Made by a program: the position numbers and the translations under genes. The notes beneath the pieces were generated by a model. The model did not search any database, had not been told where the DNA came from, and was given only the letters and a program-made list of their open reading frames with translations. Source: Marvania coccoides (Eukaryota > Chlorophyta > Trebouxiophyceae > Chlorellales > Chlorellaceae). Taken from it: 64,000 nucleotides of DNA. Of this stretch, positions 9,967-20,511 are shown piece after piece. The stretch's first letter is position 1. Each line of letters opens with the position of its first letter. Where the stretch lies: contig OY978106.1 in the NCBI GenBank assembly GCA_963854735.1, forward strand, positions 620,001 to 684,000, written 5' to 3'.

Positions 9967-12341
9967 CTAATCTTCCAACTGCACGGTCACCGACGGCCAC
10001 GTGTTGCAGCACACCCCCCGCAGGTTCCAGATCGCGTCCGCCCGCTCCGGCTGCGTGTTATAGCTCTCATCCGTCGCTTTTGCCACAATCGTGAGTGGCG
10101 CCCCCTTGGGGTGTCCCTCCGGCACCGTCACCTCCGCCTGCCACAGAGCCCACGCCCACCCCCGCCCGGGAGGCTGCCGCACCTTCTGCAGCTCCGCCGT
10201 GGTCCAGTTCTTGCCTCCGTCCGCCGAAACGTCCACCCTAATGACGCCATTGCCGCCGCCGCTCCACGCATACCCCTTCACCGAAACTTCGCCTCCTAGA
10301 GAATCCACAGTGGCGCCCTCTGTAGGGAAGCAGATCTGGGAGGTGACAGGCATGTTTTGGATGGCGGGGGCGGAGTCCCAATCGACGTTGTCCCAGTCAA
10401 CGTTGGGGGAGAAAGATTTGTAGTCCCGCCGCTGCCAGAAGGAGCGGCTCTCCTCGGGGCTGGCTACGATGCGCTTCACCTGCGAAAATGCACAGTTTCT
10501 TAGGTGAGTGCCCCCTTCAAACGGATAGTTTTTTACTATGAAAACTCGAATGAAAATGAAAATGAAAATGAAAATGAAAATGAAAATGAAAATGAAAATG
10601 AAAATGAAAATGAAAATGAAAATGAAAATGAAAATGAAAATGAAAATGAAAATGAAAATGAAAATGAAAATGAAAATGAAAATGAAAATGAAAATGGGCC
10701 CTCAGTCGTAAAAACAGCTTGCTTGTCTGAAAGAACAAAACTAATAACTCACCCATTTGACTGAGCGGCAGCCTGCAACTCCAGGCACCACCACCCTCAG
10801 CGGCGCGCCATGGTCGCGATTCAGGGGCTGGCCGTTCATTTCGTAAACCAGCAGCACATCGCCTCGCGGGTCCATAGCTTTAGAAATAGGGATTGAAGCC
10901 CCGTACATCTCTCCTGCAGTAGTATAAACCGTAATACATCATCATATCTTCGGAAAAAATAATACTCCGCCATGCAGAGAGTACTCCAGTAATATAAAAT
11001 CAATTCCCCAAAATCCACCCGTCAACCGAAGAAAATATTGTTTTTCTCCTATTCCTGCCTGCTAAATCTTTGTCCAGGCCCTCAAATTGGATGTGCGCCA
11101 CCTCAGGGTCGTCTGGGTCCAGCCCAGCATGGCTCAGCACGTCTGAAAGCCTCGCCCCGCTCCACACCGCTGTGCCGATGGCAGCGCCGTCCCACGAGAG
11201 GCCCTTGACCTCTTTAGCGCCCGGAGCTGCAGCAGAAAAATATTAGCTTGACTTTAGTTAAAGCGGAAGAAGGTAAGCTCATTTTGCTCAGAAAAAGGAG
11301 AGTTTGAGTTGAAAAAGTAGTAAAAAAAAAAAAAAAAAAAACTTTCTCTTCATGAGGTCTTTTCTTCGATTGCCAGTGCACTGCAGAGTGGCGGTCACGC
11401 TGTGCTTCTTGAACTTGGTCTTTAGGTCGTCCAGGGTGAGCTCCACGCTGCGCACGCCGTCACCTTCCACCTCCTGAAGCAAGTATTAAAATTCCAATAA
11501 AGATAGGAAATATATTAATTCAGTTCGCATCAAAGACATAAAAGAAAAGAAGGGTTGATCTGGTACCAAATTTGATACTGAAAATCATATCGGCGCATTC
11601 GTGAATTTCTGATAATTTTATTCTACTTTTTGAAATTAAAAATAAATTGAGTGGACTCACCAGGCTATAATTTTCCAGATGCACCTCTGGCACCGGCAGG
11701 TGATTCCTCACGTAAAAGAGCTCATTGGGGGTGATCATCGCGTCCGCCAGCATCTCCAGCGGCGTCTCCGCGTTCATGGGCTGCTGCGAGCGCACCGCCA
11801 GCACAGGTAACCGCTCCGGCTCATTCGCGTAAGGATTCGCCACGGGGGCGGCCCCGCCCTTCAACCGCCCAATGCGGTACCCCTCCAGGATCTTGCGCAC
11901 CTGGTCAGTTTGGTGCTGAGCGTACATTGCCCAGTAGGGGTCAATAGCCCCGCCCGCAGCCAGCATTAGACGCTGCGCCCCGCCTGGGTGCTGTTCCAGA
12001 AATTCTGTGACGTCGTAAACGCCATCTTTGTACGTAACCCACACCCCGGAGTCTTTGGTTCTGTGCTTGGCGACCTCCTCGTGGTCAAATTCCGGCAGCC
12101 CGGAAGGGTCGGCGAAGGCAGGGCCGCTGCAACGCGCGGCGCTGCCCGCGTCGGGGTTAGAGGCGGTCCACAGGGTGTAACCCACCCCAATGGAGGCCGC
12201 TGATGCGGCTGCGAGTGCGGTGCGGGTCCATGACTCTCGATCATGCTGGGTTGGGATGGAAGAGAGGAACCTGGAGTAGGTGGGGGGGGTGGCTGCCCGA
12301 ATGGCGCGGCAGATGAGGAGCCTACACGCGTGCAACATCAT
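9967..12341 (-). CDS. Sulfite oxidase, heme (cytochrome b5) type, mitochondrial
   Basis: Five exons: 12341-11661, 11473 to about 11347, 11226-11059, 10913-10753 and 10479-9967, about 549 residues. It oxidises sulfite to sulfate with a molybdopterin centre. Order: a basic mitochondrial-type presequence, a hydrophobic stretch ([17 protein letters not shown]), cytochrome b5 with heme ligands in EQHPGG and YAQHQ, the Mo-binding domain with the cysteine in LQCTGNRR, then [13 protein letters not shown] and NRDHGAPLR, and the Ig-like dimerisation domain with [10 protein letters not shown]. The C-terminus has no SKL-type peroxisomal signal, unlike heme-free land-plant sulfite oxidase. Intron 3 uses a GC donor (GCAG|GCAGGA), which restores LAGEMYGAS. 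The exon 2/3 junction has no in-phase GT donor, and a T run of about 19 sits there, so that boundary is approximate. Confidence 0.9.
10550..10696. repeat. Hexanucleotide microsatellite (GAAAAT)n
   Basis: About 24 uninterrupted 6-bp units lie inside the last intron of the sulfite oxidase gene. Both strands stay open across it (Asn-Glu and His-Phe repeats), which produces artefactual ORFs. Confidence 0.95.
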
Positions 12342-12833
12342 CTAGGCCATCGAACGCAGCACAATCACACACGAAATAAAATATTTTATAATGATCAAAA
12401 TCCAGCAAATTTAGAGGATAGGACAGCTTGCTGGGCGGTGCACGCTCTTCAGCCGGAACCCCAATTTAAAGATGACAAACCGTGGAGTTGGACCCACGCC
12501 CACTCTTTAAGGGAGGCAAACAGCACCTATGTTGGGGAGGCCCAGCAAGTGGCGCTGCAGGGCTCGATATCATTTGATACTGCTTTGATATTTGCTGAAA
12601 AGAAGGCGAAGAAGGCAGTGAAGGGGGCGAAGGAGACTGCACCCATGAAGGGCGGCCGGAATCGTAGGCGGGGCAGGTCGGGGCGGGGCGGAGCGGGGCA
12701 GGACGCCACCGACGACGCTATGGAGGCCAGGAGTGAGTGTGGGGCTCCTGTGAAGTATCACAGTGCATCATCATTGCATTTCACGTGTTTTTTAGTGTAC
12801 AAAGAGCGCCGTAAAGCCCTGTTTGACAACTAG
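12243..12833 (+). CDS. Unassigned basic protein, possibly two exons
   Basis: An open + frame overlaps the 5' end of the sulfite oxidase antisense and continues through 12833. Codon use becomes GC3-rich from about 12600 (KKAKKAVKGAKE, then GGRNRRRGRSGRGG), typical of coding sequence here. A good donor (GTGAGT) at 12732 and an acceptor (TTTTTTAG) ending at 12795 would remove an AT-richer stretch. They join in phase to give the C-terminus MYKERRKALFDN. The start is unclear: the first ATG lies antisense to the neighbouring gene, and no good internal start is visible. I recognise no family. It may be the 3' part of a gene, or an open frame only. Confidence 0.3.
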   Translation: MLGWDGREEPGVGGGGGCPNGAADEEPTRVQHHLGHRTQHNHTRNKIFYNDQNPANLEDRTACWAVHALQPEPQFKDDKPWSWTHAHSLREANSTYVGEAQQVALQGSISFDTALIFAEKKAKKAVKGAKETAPMKGGRNRRRGRSGRGGAGQDATDDAMEARSECGAPVKYHSASSLHFTCFLVYKERRKALFDN

Positions 12834-13252
12834 CACCTCCGAGATTGGTGCACCTATCGAGCACCTGAGCAGCAAACCAGCATCTATGACACTGGTGCCC
12901 TGTTGATACCATATCGGTGCACCCCAAGGAGCGAGTGTCCGTGATTTCAACCGGCAATGGAATTGCCGTTGGCGAGCGGCACAGATTAGAACGTTGGCCT
13001 GCGCCCTTACCCGCCCTTGGAAATACATCGCATCCCGTCGTCTCAACCACAAATTTACTTTTAATAGGAAACAAACTCTCGCGCGCGCGCGAGATCTCGA
13101 CATTGAGCAATACTAGTTTACTTCTTGAGCGAGCAATACCCACCCCACCCACTCACCCACACGCACCCACCCCACCCCCATCCCCTTGGCTATTTCGACT
13201 TTATTTGTATGCAGAGATGGCAGCTGGTTATAGTTGGCTTTTTTTCAAAGAC

Positions 13253-14648
13253 ATGTCAACACATCAAACTATGGACACTCTCCGAACACCGCTATCAAGG
13301 CAATTTTCATCTCGGAATCGTTTGCTGGTGATATGTCTTGCCGTGGTGGCAGCAGCCTTGACTCTGACGCCCCTACTCCTTTCTCCTATTCGCCTTCAGA
13401 ACGAATCTATACTAACGAGTGCATCTGGATCGAAAGAAATAGGCATTGCAGGAAACGCCGTGTTAGAGGTTTTGAAGGTAAACAAATATTGTCAAGAATG
13501 CAAGTATTCGTATGACCTTGGAAATGGGCTGCCGCCTCATATCAATACTTCTGAAATTATGAACTTGACCACGACCCAGGGCTCAGGTCGAACTGGGAAT
13601 TACTTTAATGCATTGCGTCACGCTTTGCGACGGGCACACGCGTGCAAAAGTTTCATATTATTGCCCAGCCACGATGAAGCCCAGGGAATATTTCTGCCAC
13701 CCGAAAATTTGCGTGCATTTGACTTTTCGAGCCGCCCTGGTATGGCTCATCCGGCATGCAGAAACATGAAAGTTGGTCCTGGAATGGTGGGTGGCGCAAT
13801 ATATTTTTTTGGTTTGAAGGGGTTGTCCAACACAACATTAGAGCATGCTGCATTCTTTCAGGATTACGACCCTGAATTGGATGCCATTGATGGCTGCCTG
13901 ACTGAATACATTGGCGCATGTCATCCAGAATACTGTAGCAAGCTTGGTGACCTCCGCGAAAGCCTTGTGATTCATCTGCGCCAGGGAGATATTTACCCCG
14001 TAGCATTTCATCCGAATAGACCACCCCATGATCACCATGGCCAGGTACAGAAGCAGATACGTGCGATTAAAATGAATGCACAATTATTAATCTCACTATT
14101 CGCCATTGTTTATTCATTTTCTTCTTGCTGTAATGCAGCCACCGCTAAGCTACTACCTATCTGCTATTTCGCATCAATCTTGGGGCAAAATCATTGTGGT
14201 CGGAGAAAATACAACATCCCCTTGGCAAAATGGAGGCGTGGGGCCGCTCGCAGCAGCGCTCAGAGTTCTAAACCGGTCGGGTCTTGTTTCCGCACCCATG
14301 GTATTTAGTGAGAAACACTGGGTTCACGATTTTCGAACACTCATATGCGCCCATAATCTCGTCGAAAGTGTTTCATCGCTGACTAATGCCCTGCAAGTTG
14401 GATTCGCCAGGCGTTTCTACTCGTGGCGGTGCTTTGTGCCTAGAGTACCGGAAACAACAGTATATAGAATTGGAATTTCAAAGGATTATCCCACCATGAT
14501 TAAGCACACCAACAGCCCAGTCACATGGATCGAAATGATGTTGCATGAAAATGTATCGGCGCCGGAGGAATGTGCGCTGCGTCAGTATGAAGAAGATTGC
14601 GATGTTGTTGGAGGCTGGCTATGCAAATTTGCTGCTGGGCATTTATAA
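13253..14648 (+). CDS. Type II membrane glycosyltransferase-like protein (fucosyltransferase fold)
   Basis: Exons 13253-14044 and 14139-14648 join in phase 0, about 433 residues. I chose the ATG at 13253; 13217 is also possible. A short cytosolic tail is followed by one membrane helix at residues 23-45 (LLVICLAVVAAALTLTP), the layout of Golgi glycosyltransferases. The luminal part has many Cys and NxT/S sites and a VIHLRQGDIY motif near residue 240. PPLSYYLSAI opens exon 2, then KIIVVGEN and a Ser-rich VESVSSLTNAL. The H-x-R-x-G-D motif with a downstream P-x-x-Y-Y resembles GDP-sugar transferases of the GT11/GT23/GT65 type. Substrate and linkage cannot be told. Base composition is more AT-rich than in neighbours, so transfer or relaxed constraint is possible. 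Confidence 0.6.
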
Positions 14649-14767
14649 ATTACACGTGTGTAATCCTAAATCTGGGCGTTCTGTGCTAGTACTACACAGC
14701 GTCTGGGCCCTTGAAGAACCACCCAAACTATCACTTGGGAATGGATGGGTCCTGATTACAGGTTTAC

Positions 14768-15230
14768 AGGTTTCAGATGCATTCCATGGGCCCCATTAAC
14801 CCACTGACGCGGCAGCCCGTCAAGGGCGCAAGTTTGGGGGCGGCATCCGGTTCGGGGAGATGGAGCGCGATTCGCTGCTGGCGCACGGCGCCGCGTACCT
14901 GCTGCACGACCGCCTGCACCTGTGCTCCGACTACCACGTGATGGGCGTCTGCGCCTATTGCTGGCTGCTGGTATCACGCTCAATGTGCCTCGCGCGCGTC
15001 AGATACGACGGCCACCTACGCCACGGGGGTAGGACGCGGCGGTGGCCAAGGGCAACGTGGTGTTCAGGATGTGCGTCACCGGGCGGTACGTGGAGCGGGC
15101 GGCGGTGGCCAAGGGCAACGTGGTGTTCAGGATGTGCGTCACCGGGCGGTACGTGGAGCGGGCGGCGCTACCCTTTGTGTTCAAGTACTGGGTACACAGC
15201 GAGTTTTGGGGATCCAATTTGAGCCATTCC
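14768..15230 (+). pseudogene. Degenerate C-terminal fragment of RNA polymerase I subunit RPA2
   Basis: Translation gives [13 protein letters not shown], then after a one-base loss [36 protein letters not shown] and, after another frame change, [15 protein letters not shown]. The [14 protein letters not shown] wording fits the Pol I second-largest subunit better than Pol II or III. The zinc-binding Cys cluster expected after the YHVMxVC segment is damaged. A 63-bp unit (15036-15098 and 15099-15161) is exactly duplicated in tandem. Frameshifts, internal duplication and missing upstream domains make this a non-functional partial copy. Confidence 0.7.
15036..15161. repeat. 63-bp tandem duplication inside the RPA2 remnant
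   Basis: Two adjacent units of 21 codons are identical or nearly so. Each encodes [16 protein letters not shown] plus RYVER. The identity suggests a recent event. Confidence 0.9.
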
Positions 15231-15440
15231 ATGTGCGTCGGCAGGCTCCTGGCTTAATTGCTAATACCGAACTTGACTCTCTGCTGTGTGGCATTTGTTG
15301 CTGTCTCTGTGCGGTGTCCAAACACTCAAATTTGTATATGTATTGTATTTGCTTGCACTTCGGTGCCAGTCTCCGACGGGGCCCTATTTGCCCTTTTGTG
15401 CAGACTTTAAACCCTGTAAGGCTTCAAGGTTTATATGGGT

Positions 15441-15628
15441 GTGACGTCTACTACCGAGGTTGCTCATATAGAGATCCGCAAGTCGACGTGCCACTCACTC
15501 GGCCACAGTAAGGCGGAGTGCCGCTTTCATCCGCCGGTTCAACCTCAGTTCCTGGGGACGTACGATACAGTAGCGCCATGCTAAAGCTAGAATCGGCTCG
15601 CCGCCCATATGTAAGGCTCTGGCCTCTG
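15441..15628. repeat. Dispersed repeat family 2 (SINE-like), copy a
   Basis: About 190 bp collinear with 16223-16402. Shared anchors are ATAGAGA(T/C)C, CGACGTGCCACT, CCACAGTAAGGCGG, GGACGTACG and TAAGGCTCTGGCC. On the reverse strand GAGGTTGAACC resembles a Pol III B box. Confidence 0.7.
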
Positions 15629-16222
15629 TTTTCTGAGTCCCCAACGGCAAGACTCTCGTCTACTTGTTGCCACCGGGGAGGGGACATATCCAAAGACTCA
15701 CAATGAGCAGGGAGGCATGCTTGATTTACAATGGCTGCAAATTGATGCAAGTCAAAAGAAGAAGATAAAACCCCAACCATTACTTAGCTAGGCAACAAAT
15801 TCTTCAGAGTAATATAGCGCTTGCAAATTTTTGGTCGGTCCTTCATGAGACGACCAGGCCACAGCTGAGTCACCATTCATCGTCAACTTTTAATAGGAAA
15901 ATGAGAAGTTCCGAAGAGTAAAAATGAACAAAGGAGGGGGGTTGAGTTTTGTTGATTTCACCACGTGCCGCAGAAAATGCAGCACAGGAGGAAGAAAAGA
16001 ATGTACTAGTATAATAGGAGAAATGCATATTATTATTAATTAATGAGGGAAAAAGAAGGGGGGGTAAACCGTCTCAAAAAACTTTCAAGGGCGGTCTCAA
16101 TCAATCCAGGTCCCTCAAAAAGCTTCAGGTACGAACGGGAGAAAAAAAGACATTCAAGACCCCAAAAGAGGACAGGCAAAAACAACATGGGTTTAATGGG
16201 TTTAATGGGTTTACATCTGGTT
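15629..16222. other. Spacer between the two SINE-like copies
   Basis: No supported gene. Just before copy b there is a short GGGTTTAAT triplet repeat at 16191-16213. Confidence 0.5.
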
Positions 16223-16402
16223 GTTACGTCTCCTACAGAAGGTGCTCTTATAGAGACCTGCAAGGCGACGTGCCACTTCCCGCCACAGTAAGGCGGGTAC
16301 CCCCTTCCATCCGCTGGGATCGACCCCCGGTACGGTGGACGTACGGATACTGCCACTACGCCGGTGACCGCTCCGCCGCCCACAGTTAAGGCTCTGGCCC
16401 CC
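16223..16402. repeat. Dispersed repeat family 2 (SINE-like), copy b
   Basis: Second copy of the 15441 repeat. On the reverse strand GGCGTAGTGGCAG (A-box-like) lies about 30 bases before GGGGGTCGATCCC (B-box-like). That is the arrangement of a tRNA-derived SINE promoter. Confidence 0.7.
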
Positions 16403-16501
16403 GCCTTACAACGAAACAGTAATATTATTACTGGTTTACTTTTTACCTTTCAAATGCAGAGTTAGAAGAAAACTCTTGCTCTCACACTCTCTCTCAAAAA
16501 T

Positions 16502-18994
16502 TTATTTGCCTATCTCTGTCAACTTGTGCTCTTCCGGCATGCCCAGGCTGGCGCTGTCGGGTGTGCCTGAGACTTTGCCGTCATCTGAAGAGTCCTCCTT
16601 TCCTTTGACGACGTCCACATGCTCCTCGGCGCCGTCCATCGCCAGCCGGTTAGCTTCGTCGTCGGGATAGAGGGCGGGGTGGGTGGCGGGGGCGGTAAAG
16701 AAAGGAACAGCAGGCTGGGCCATGCAGCGCTGCCACGCGTAGTTTCCGCCGGAGCAGAGGATGATGCTGCCGAGGGAGACGCCCACGGGGACGAGGAAGA
16801 ACTGCCAGGCGTAGCCGTTGCCGATCCACGTGTAGAAGAGGGCGTCGTTGAAGTTGCCGGCACGGTAGAGGCGGCCGGTGAAGTCGATGAAGTCCACGGG
16901 GTACTCGTTGTTGTAGTAGTTGACGCCAAACACTGCACAGGATATAAAATAGAAGGAAAAGGGCAAACTGAGTTAGCTTTGTGAAATTTTGCGCAAAAAA
17001 ATAAAATACAAATATATACAAACAATAATAAGTTTCTGCGTGTTCACAGTCTCAAAGCACTGGGGATGATAGAAACAGAAGGAGAAATTACTCACCAGAC
17101 ACGCAGAAGACCGAGAACACGATGGAGAAGATGAAGGAGCCCCCGCCAAAGTAGCGGTGCAGGCGATCAAACACGCCAGCCAGCACGGGCAGCGCGCCGC
17201 AGCAGCACAGCATGTTGGCCAGCAGGAAGAGCTCTAGCACGCCTACCTTGACAGGGGTGGTGCCGCAGCCGCTGCCCAGACAGCCGGTGAGCCAAATGGC
17301 AACTATCATGAGAATGACGTTGAGCACCGCCACGACGGCGCGGGTCATCGACAGAGACCACTTCTTGTACATGGGGGCCACGGTGGAGGTCACGGCGGCA
17401 GCCATTCCGTTGATGATGCTGTCAACGGCGCCCTCGTTCATTATGACGGCCAGGCACACGCAGAAGGCGCCGATCCAGTTGGAGACGTAGGGGGAGGCGG
17501 GGAGCTTGCCGCCGGCCAGCACCTGGAACAGGTAGAGGTTAGGATTGGTGCCCAGAGAAGTGCCGTCCGAGTACAAAATAAGGCCGGCCCAGGCGGCCAG
17601 TAGGCCACAAAATCCAGCGAAGAACACGACGAGGACGACCATGATGGAGCCGTACATGGCGCCGCGGTGGAGGGCCTTCTTGTCTCGCGCCGCCCAGGCG
17701 CGCTGCCACATCGCCTCTGAGAAGATAGTGGCGGCAAACAGAGAGGCGGGCATCACGAAGATGGCGGAGTAGCCGTAGATCGGACAAACCGCGGGCACAA
17801 AGCCTTCAACGTTTGCATTTTCCTCGTTGTAGGCGTCCCACTTGCTGCAATCGGGCGCGCCAGAGATGCACATGAACTCCTCGGGGGAGCACGGCATGGG
17901 GGTGGCGAGACTGGGATCAGGCCTGAAAGTGGCAGCCATGTAGATGGCCAACACGCCGAAGAACAGCAGCGACACCGCGCCCTGGATTTGATCGGTGTAA
18001 ATGGAGACGAGGAGGCCTCCGTAGGAGGTGTAGATAGTTGTGAGGACTCCCACGATGATGATGATGGGGTACGACACGGAGTTGACGAAGGAGAGGAAGA
18101 TGGAGCCGATGGTGAGGTACTCAGCCAGCATGGCTGCAAGAATTCATGGGGGGGGGGGGGGGGGGGGGGAGATTCGCTGTGAGCGCACAGAAGAGAGGGG
18201 TTTCTAGTATGGATAGAGAACAGCAAGTAATTCTTGGGATGCACACGTTGTATGCTTGCAAATTCAAGCTGGATACAAAGTATCGCTGGAACAAACAGAA
18301 AAAAAAATGACAAAAAGTATCTCGCTCACCAATCGACATGTTGAACAGCACCATGGCCACCACGACGCCCTTGGCGGCATTGCCGAACCTCCATCCCATG
18401 TAGTCGGTCAGCGACAGCACCTCAGGCAGCTTGTTGCGGATCTTATCCCCGAAAAAGGCAATCATCAGGAAGGGGAGACCGGAGGAGAGGGAATAGAATA
18501 CAAGCCCTAGGAGACCAGCGTATGAGGCGTAGTTTGCGGGGGAAGCGATCACCCAGGCGCCCACGGCACCGGCGTAGAACGACCAGCCGATGAACCACGA
18601 GCTCACCTGCAAAAAATCAAATGTAAAGATAAATAACTTGCCGAAGAAGATAATTTCAAGAAAAATTCAAAACGATGTACATGGTTGAGTTGAGTTTTGG
18701 ACACAACGGGGGATTGCTCGGAGGGGTGGAGATGGGAATGCAAAAGAAAGGCGCAGTGTATTTGTGGAAAAAGAAGGAAAACAACGTGTCGTGGTAGAGA
18801 AGGAAAAAACCGTTTTTAAATGAAAAACTGAACTACTAGCTTGAGGTGTGACCCACCTGCTTGCGCGCAGTGATGAAGGACACGGTGTTGCCAATCTTGC
18901 GGCGTTTGATGTAGCCAATGACAATGGCGTAAACAAAGACGCCCACCGCCAGCGTGATGCCCAGCCCATAGCACAGGGCGATGAAGTTCGTCAT
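16502..18994 (-). CDS. Sodium:solute symporter family transporter (SLC5/DUR3-like)
   Basis: Exons 18994-18857, 18606-18330, 18133-17096 and 16932-16502 join in frame, 627 residues. The start ATG is followed at once by a membrane helix, as in this family. The chain then has FITARKQ, repeated hydrophobic segments (about 13-14 helices), SLTDYMGWRFG, LAEYLTIGSIF, TTIYTSYGGLLVSIYTD and EAMWQRAWAARDKKAL. These motifs fit the SSS family branch that holds fungal and plant urea and solute importers. It should sit in the plasma membrane and couple solute uptake to Na+ or H+. The substrate (urea is the leading guess) is not readable from sequence. The tail after the last helix is hydrophilic and Ser/Asp/Glu-rich. 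A G tract of about 20 bases lies in intron 2. Confidence 0.8.
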
Positions 18995-20511
18995 TAGGGG
19001 CGTTGGAGCAAGCGGTCACGAGCGCAGCGAGGTTCCAAGGGGGTCAGAAAGGTGCTGCAGCGTGCAGCGGGCGCGAATTCTGTAGGGGATGTGAAAGGGG
19101 ATGAGGTGTAGGGTGCTCTGGAAGGTCAGCCTTAATAGCGGACAAGGCGCGGGTTTATATGCGAAATTCGCTTCAATTGCGAGTAGAAAACCCAATTTTG
19201 GAGCTCGATACGCCACAAAACTTGCAACGTGCTTAAATCTGCTCACCTTGACTGGCTGCTGTGTGACGACTGCCTCGGGTCTAAAGAAAAGGAGAAAATT
19301 GCGGTTTTAATGTTAAATTCATCTACGAGATACCAACAAACAGCCGCCGACTTAGCTTATGAAATGAAAAACAGCTATTTTGTTGCAAATTATTTTTCTC
19401 GCTTTCTTGGTCTCAATTCAAAAAACGGCCAGCCATGGCCCAGAGTTTCCGGGAATTCACAACCAGATTTTGTCTAAATTTATTCGATTGCGCCTTGATA
19501 CGCGTTGCTGAGACTCACAGCCGCGCTATGGACCCATTTCCGGAGCCGGGGCCGCATCCCGACAGACGAGGAGACGCAGCCATTCGACGAGAACAACATT
19601 TGGAAGCAAACCCAACCGGAGTCGGACAACGACATCGAACCAGAAATATTCACGGCCGCGGCCCCGCGATGAATACTTGTAGGAGCTGAAGGCCAGTTCG
19701 TACTTGGGCCTCTGGAAGCCTGAGGACGAGCGCAGCACCTCCTCTGGCGAGCCCTTCTCCTTCGAGGCCTTCAGCACCGCCGTCACAAGCCTCTGGAACG
19801 AGGCATGCGTGCCCACGCGCAAATCGAAGAAATTTAGACGATTTTTGTGCGGTTGAGAATTTCTGGAAATTTACCCCTAGTGCCAAAAAAAATGCTTCGC
19901 CATACAAGGAGAAAGGGCGGTCAATGCGAGGGTCCCCCCAAGCTTGGCATCCCTCGAATAATCAGTCTCGTCATTGGAAATAGTTTTAAGAAACCTTGCC
20001 GTCCCCTCCGCCGCATACATTTTCTCCTTCTCTCCCTTCTGCTTCTCCATCCCCATGTGCGTTCGCTTTGCTGTTTTCACAAATTTAGTTTAAAACGAAA
20101 TGCCTTGAAACCAGCGGGCAAAAGTGCCGCTGTAAGCAGGTGTATGTAGTATGCCTCAAAACAGAAGAAAAAAATATAAGAAGGGAAACGCCATCAATTT
20201 GAGTGCCAGATTTTTAATGCGTAAGATTGAACATAAAGAAAGAAACGAAGCGATGGGTGTTGCGTGGCCGAGTGCCCTTTGCTCCCCGCCGTCAAAGCAG
20301 GGGGAGCAAAGGAAAAAACAAAAACAAATATATGCTATTCCATATTTTCTTTTCTAAACTCCTGCCACAAAAAACAAAAAACAAAAAGACCGAAAGAAGA
20401 AAGAAGAACACTAGAAGCACTCCTTTATTTTGTGGACCTCATCCTCCTATTCGCCATGCACCCCACCCGTCTCCAACCATGCTTATTCTCGACAACAAAC
20501 TTCCTTCTCCT
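18995..20511. other. Large spacer with one relic exon
   Basis: Upstream of the symporter and downstream of UXS. Only 19683-19856 has coding-like codon use (listed separately). The remaining open frames are AT-rich and unrecognised. Confidence 0.5.
19683..19856. pseudogene. Isolated GC3-rich coding relic, strand ambiguous
   Basis: On +, a stop-to-stop frame reads SSYLGLWKPEDERS and PFSFEAFSTAVTSLWNEA with almost all third positions G or C. On -, the overlapping frame from 19822 (FQRLVTAVLKASKEKG) shares the same third positions and looks equally good. No splice partners are evident. It is probably an exon left from a lost gene. Confidence 0.3.

Noticed and set aside
9559..10299. 246-codon + ORF
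   Set aside because: Its 3' half is antisense to the last sulfite oxidase exon and the 5' half is AT-rich noncoding sequence.
10504..10764. Asn-Glu (and on the other strand His-Phe) repeat ORFs
   Set aside because: They are produced entirely by the intronic GAAAAT microsatellite.
12917..13252. Upstream extension of the glycosyltransferase ORF
   Set aside because: It lacks coding bias, and includes Pro/His low complexity and the CG palindrome. The later ATG gives a proper signal-anchor.
16191..16213. GGGTTTAAT repeat as a possible telomere-like tract
   Set aside because: Only about three 9-base units, not a telomeric heptamer, and internal to the contig.
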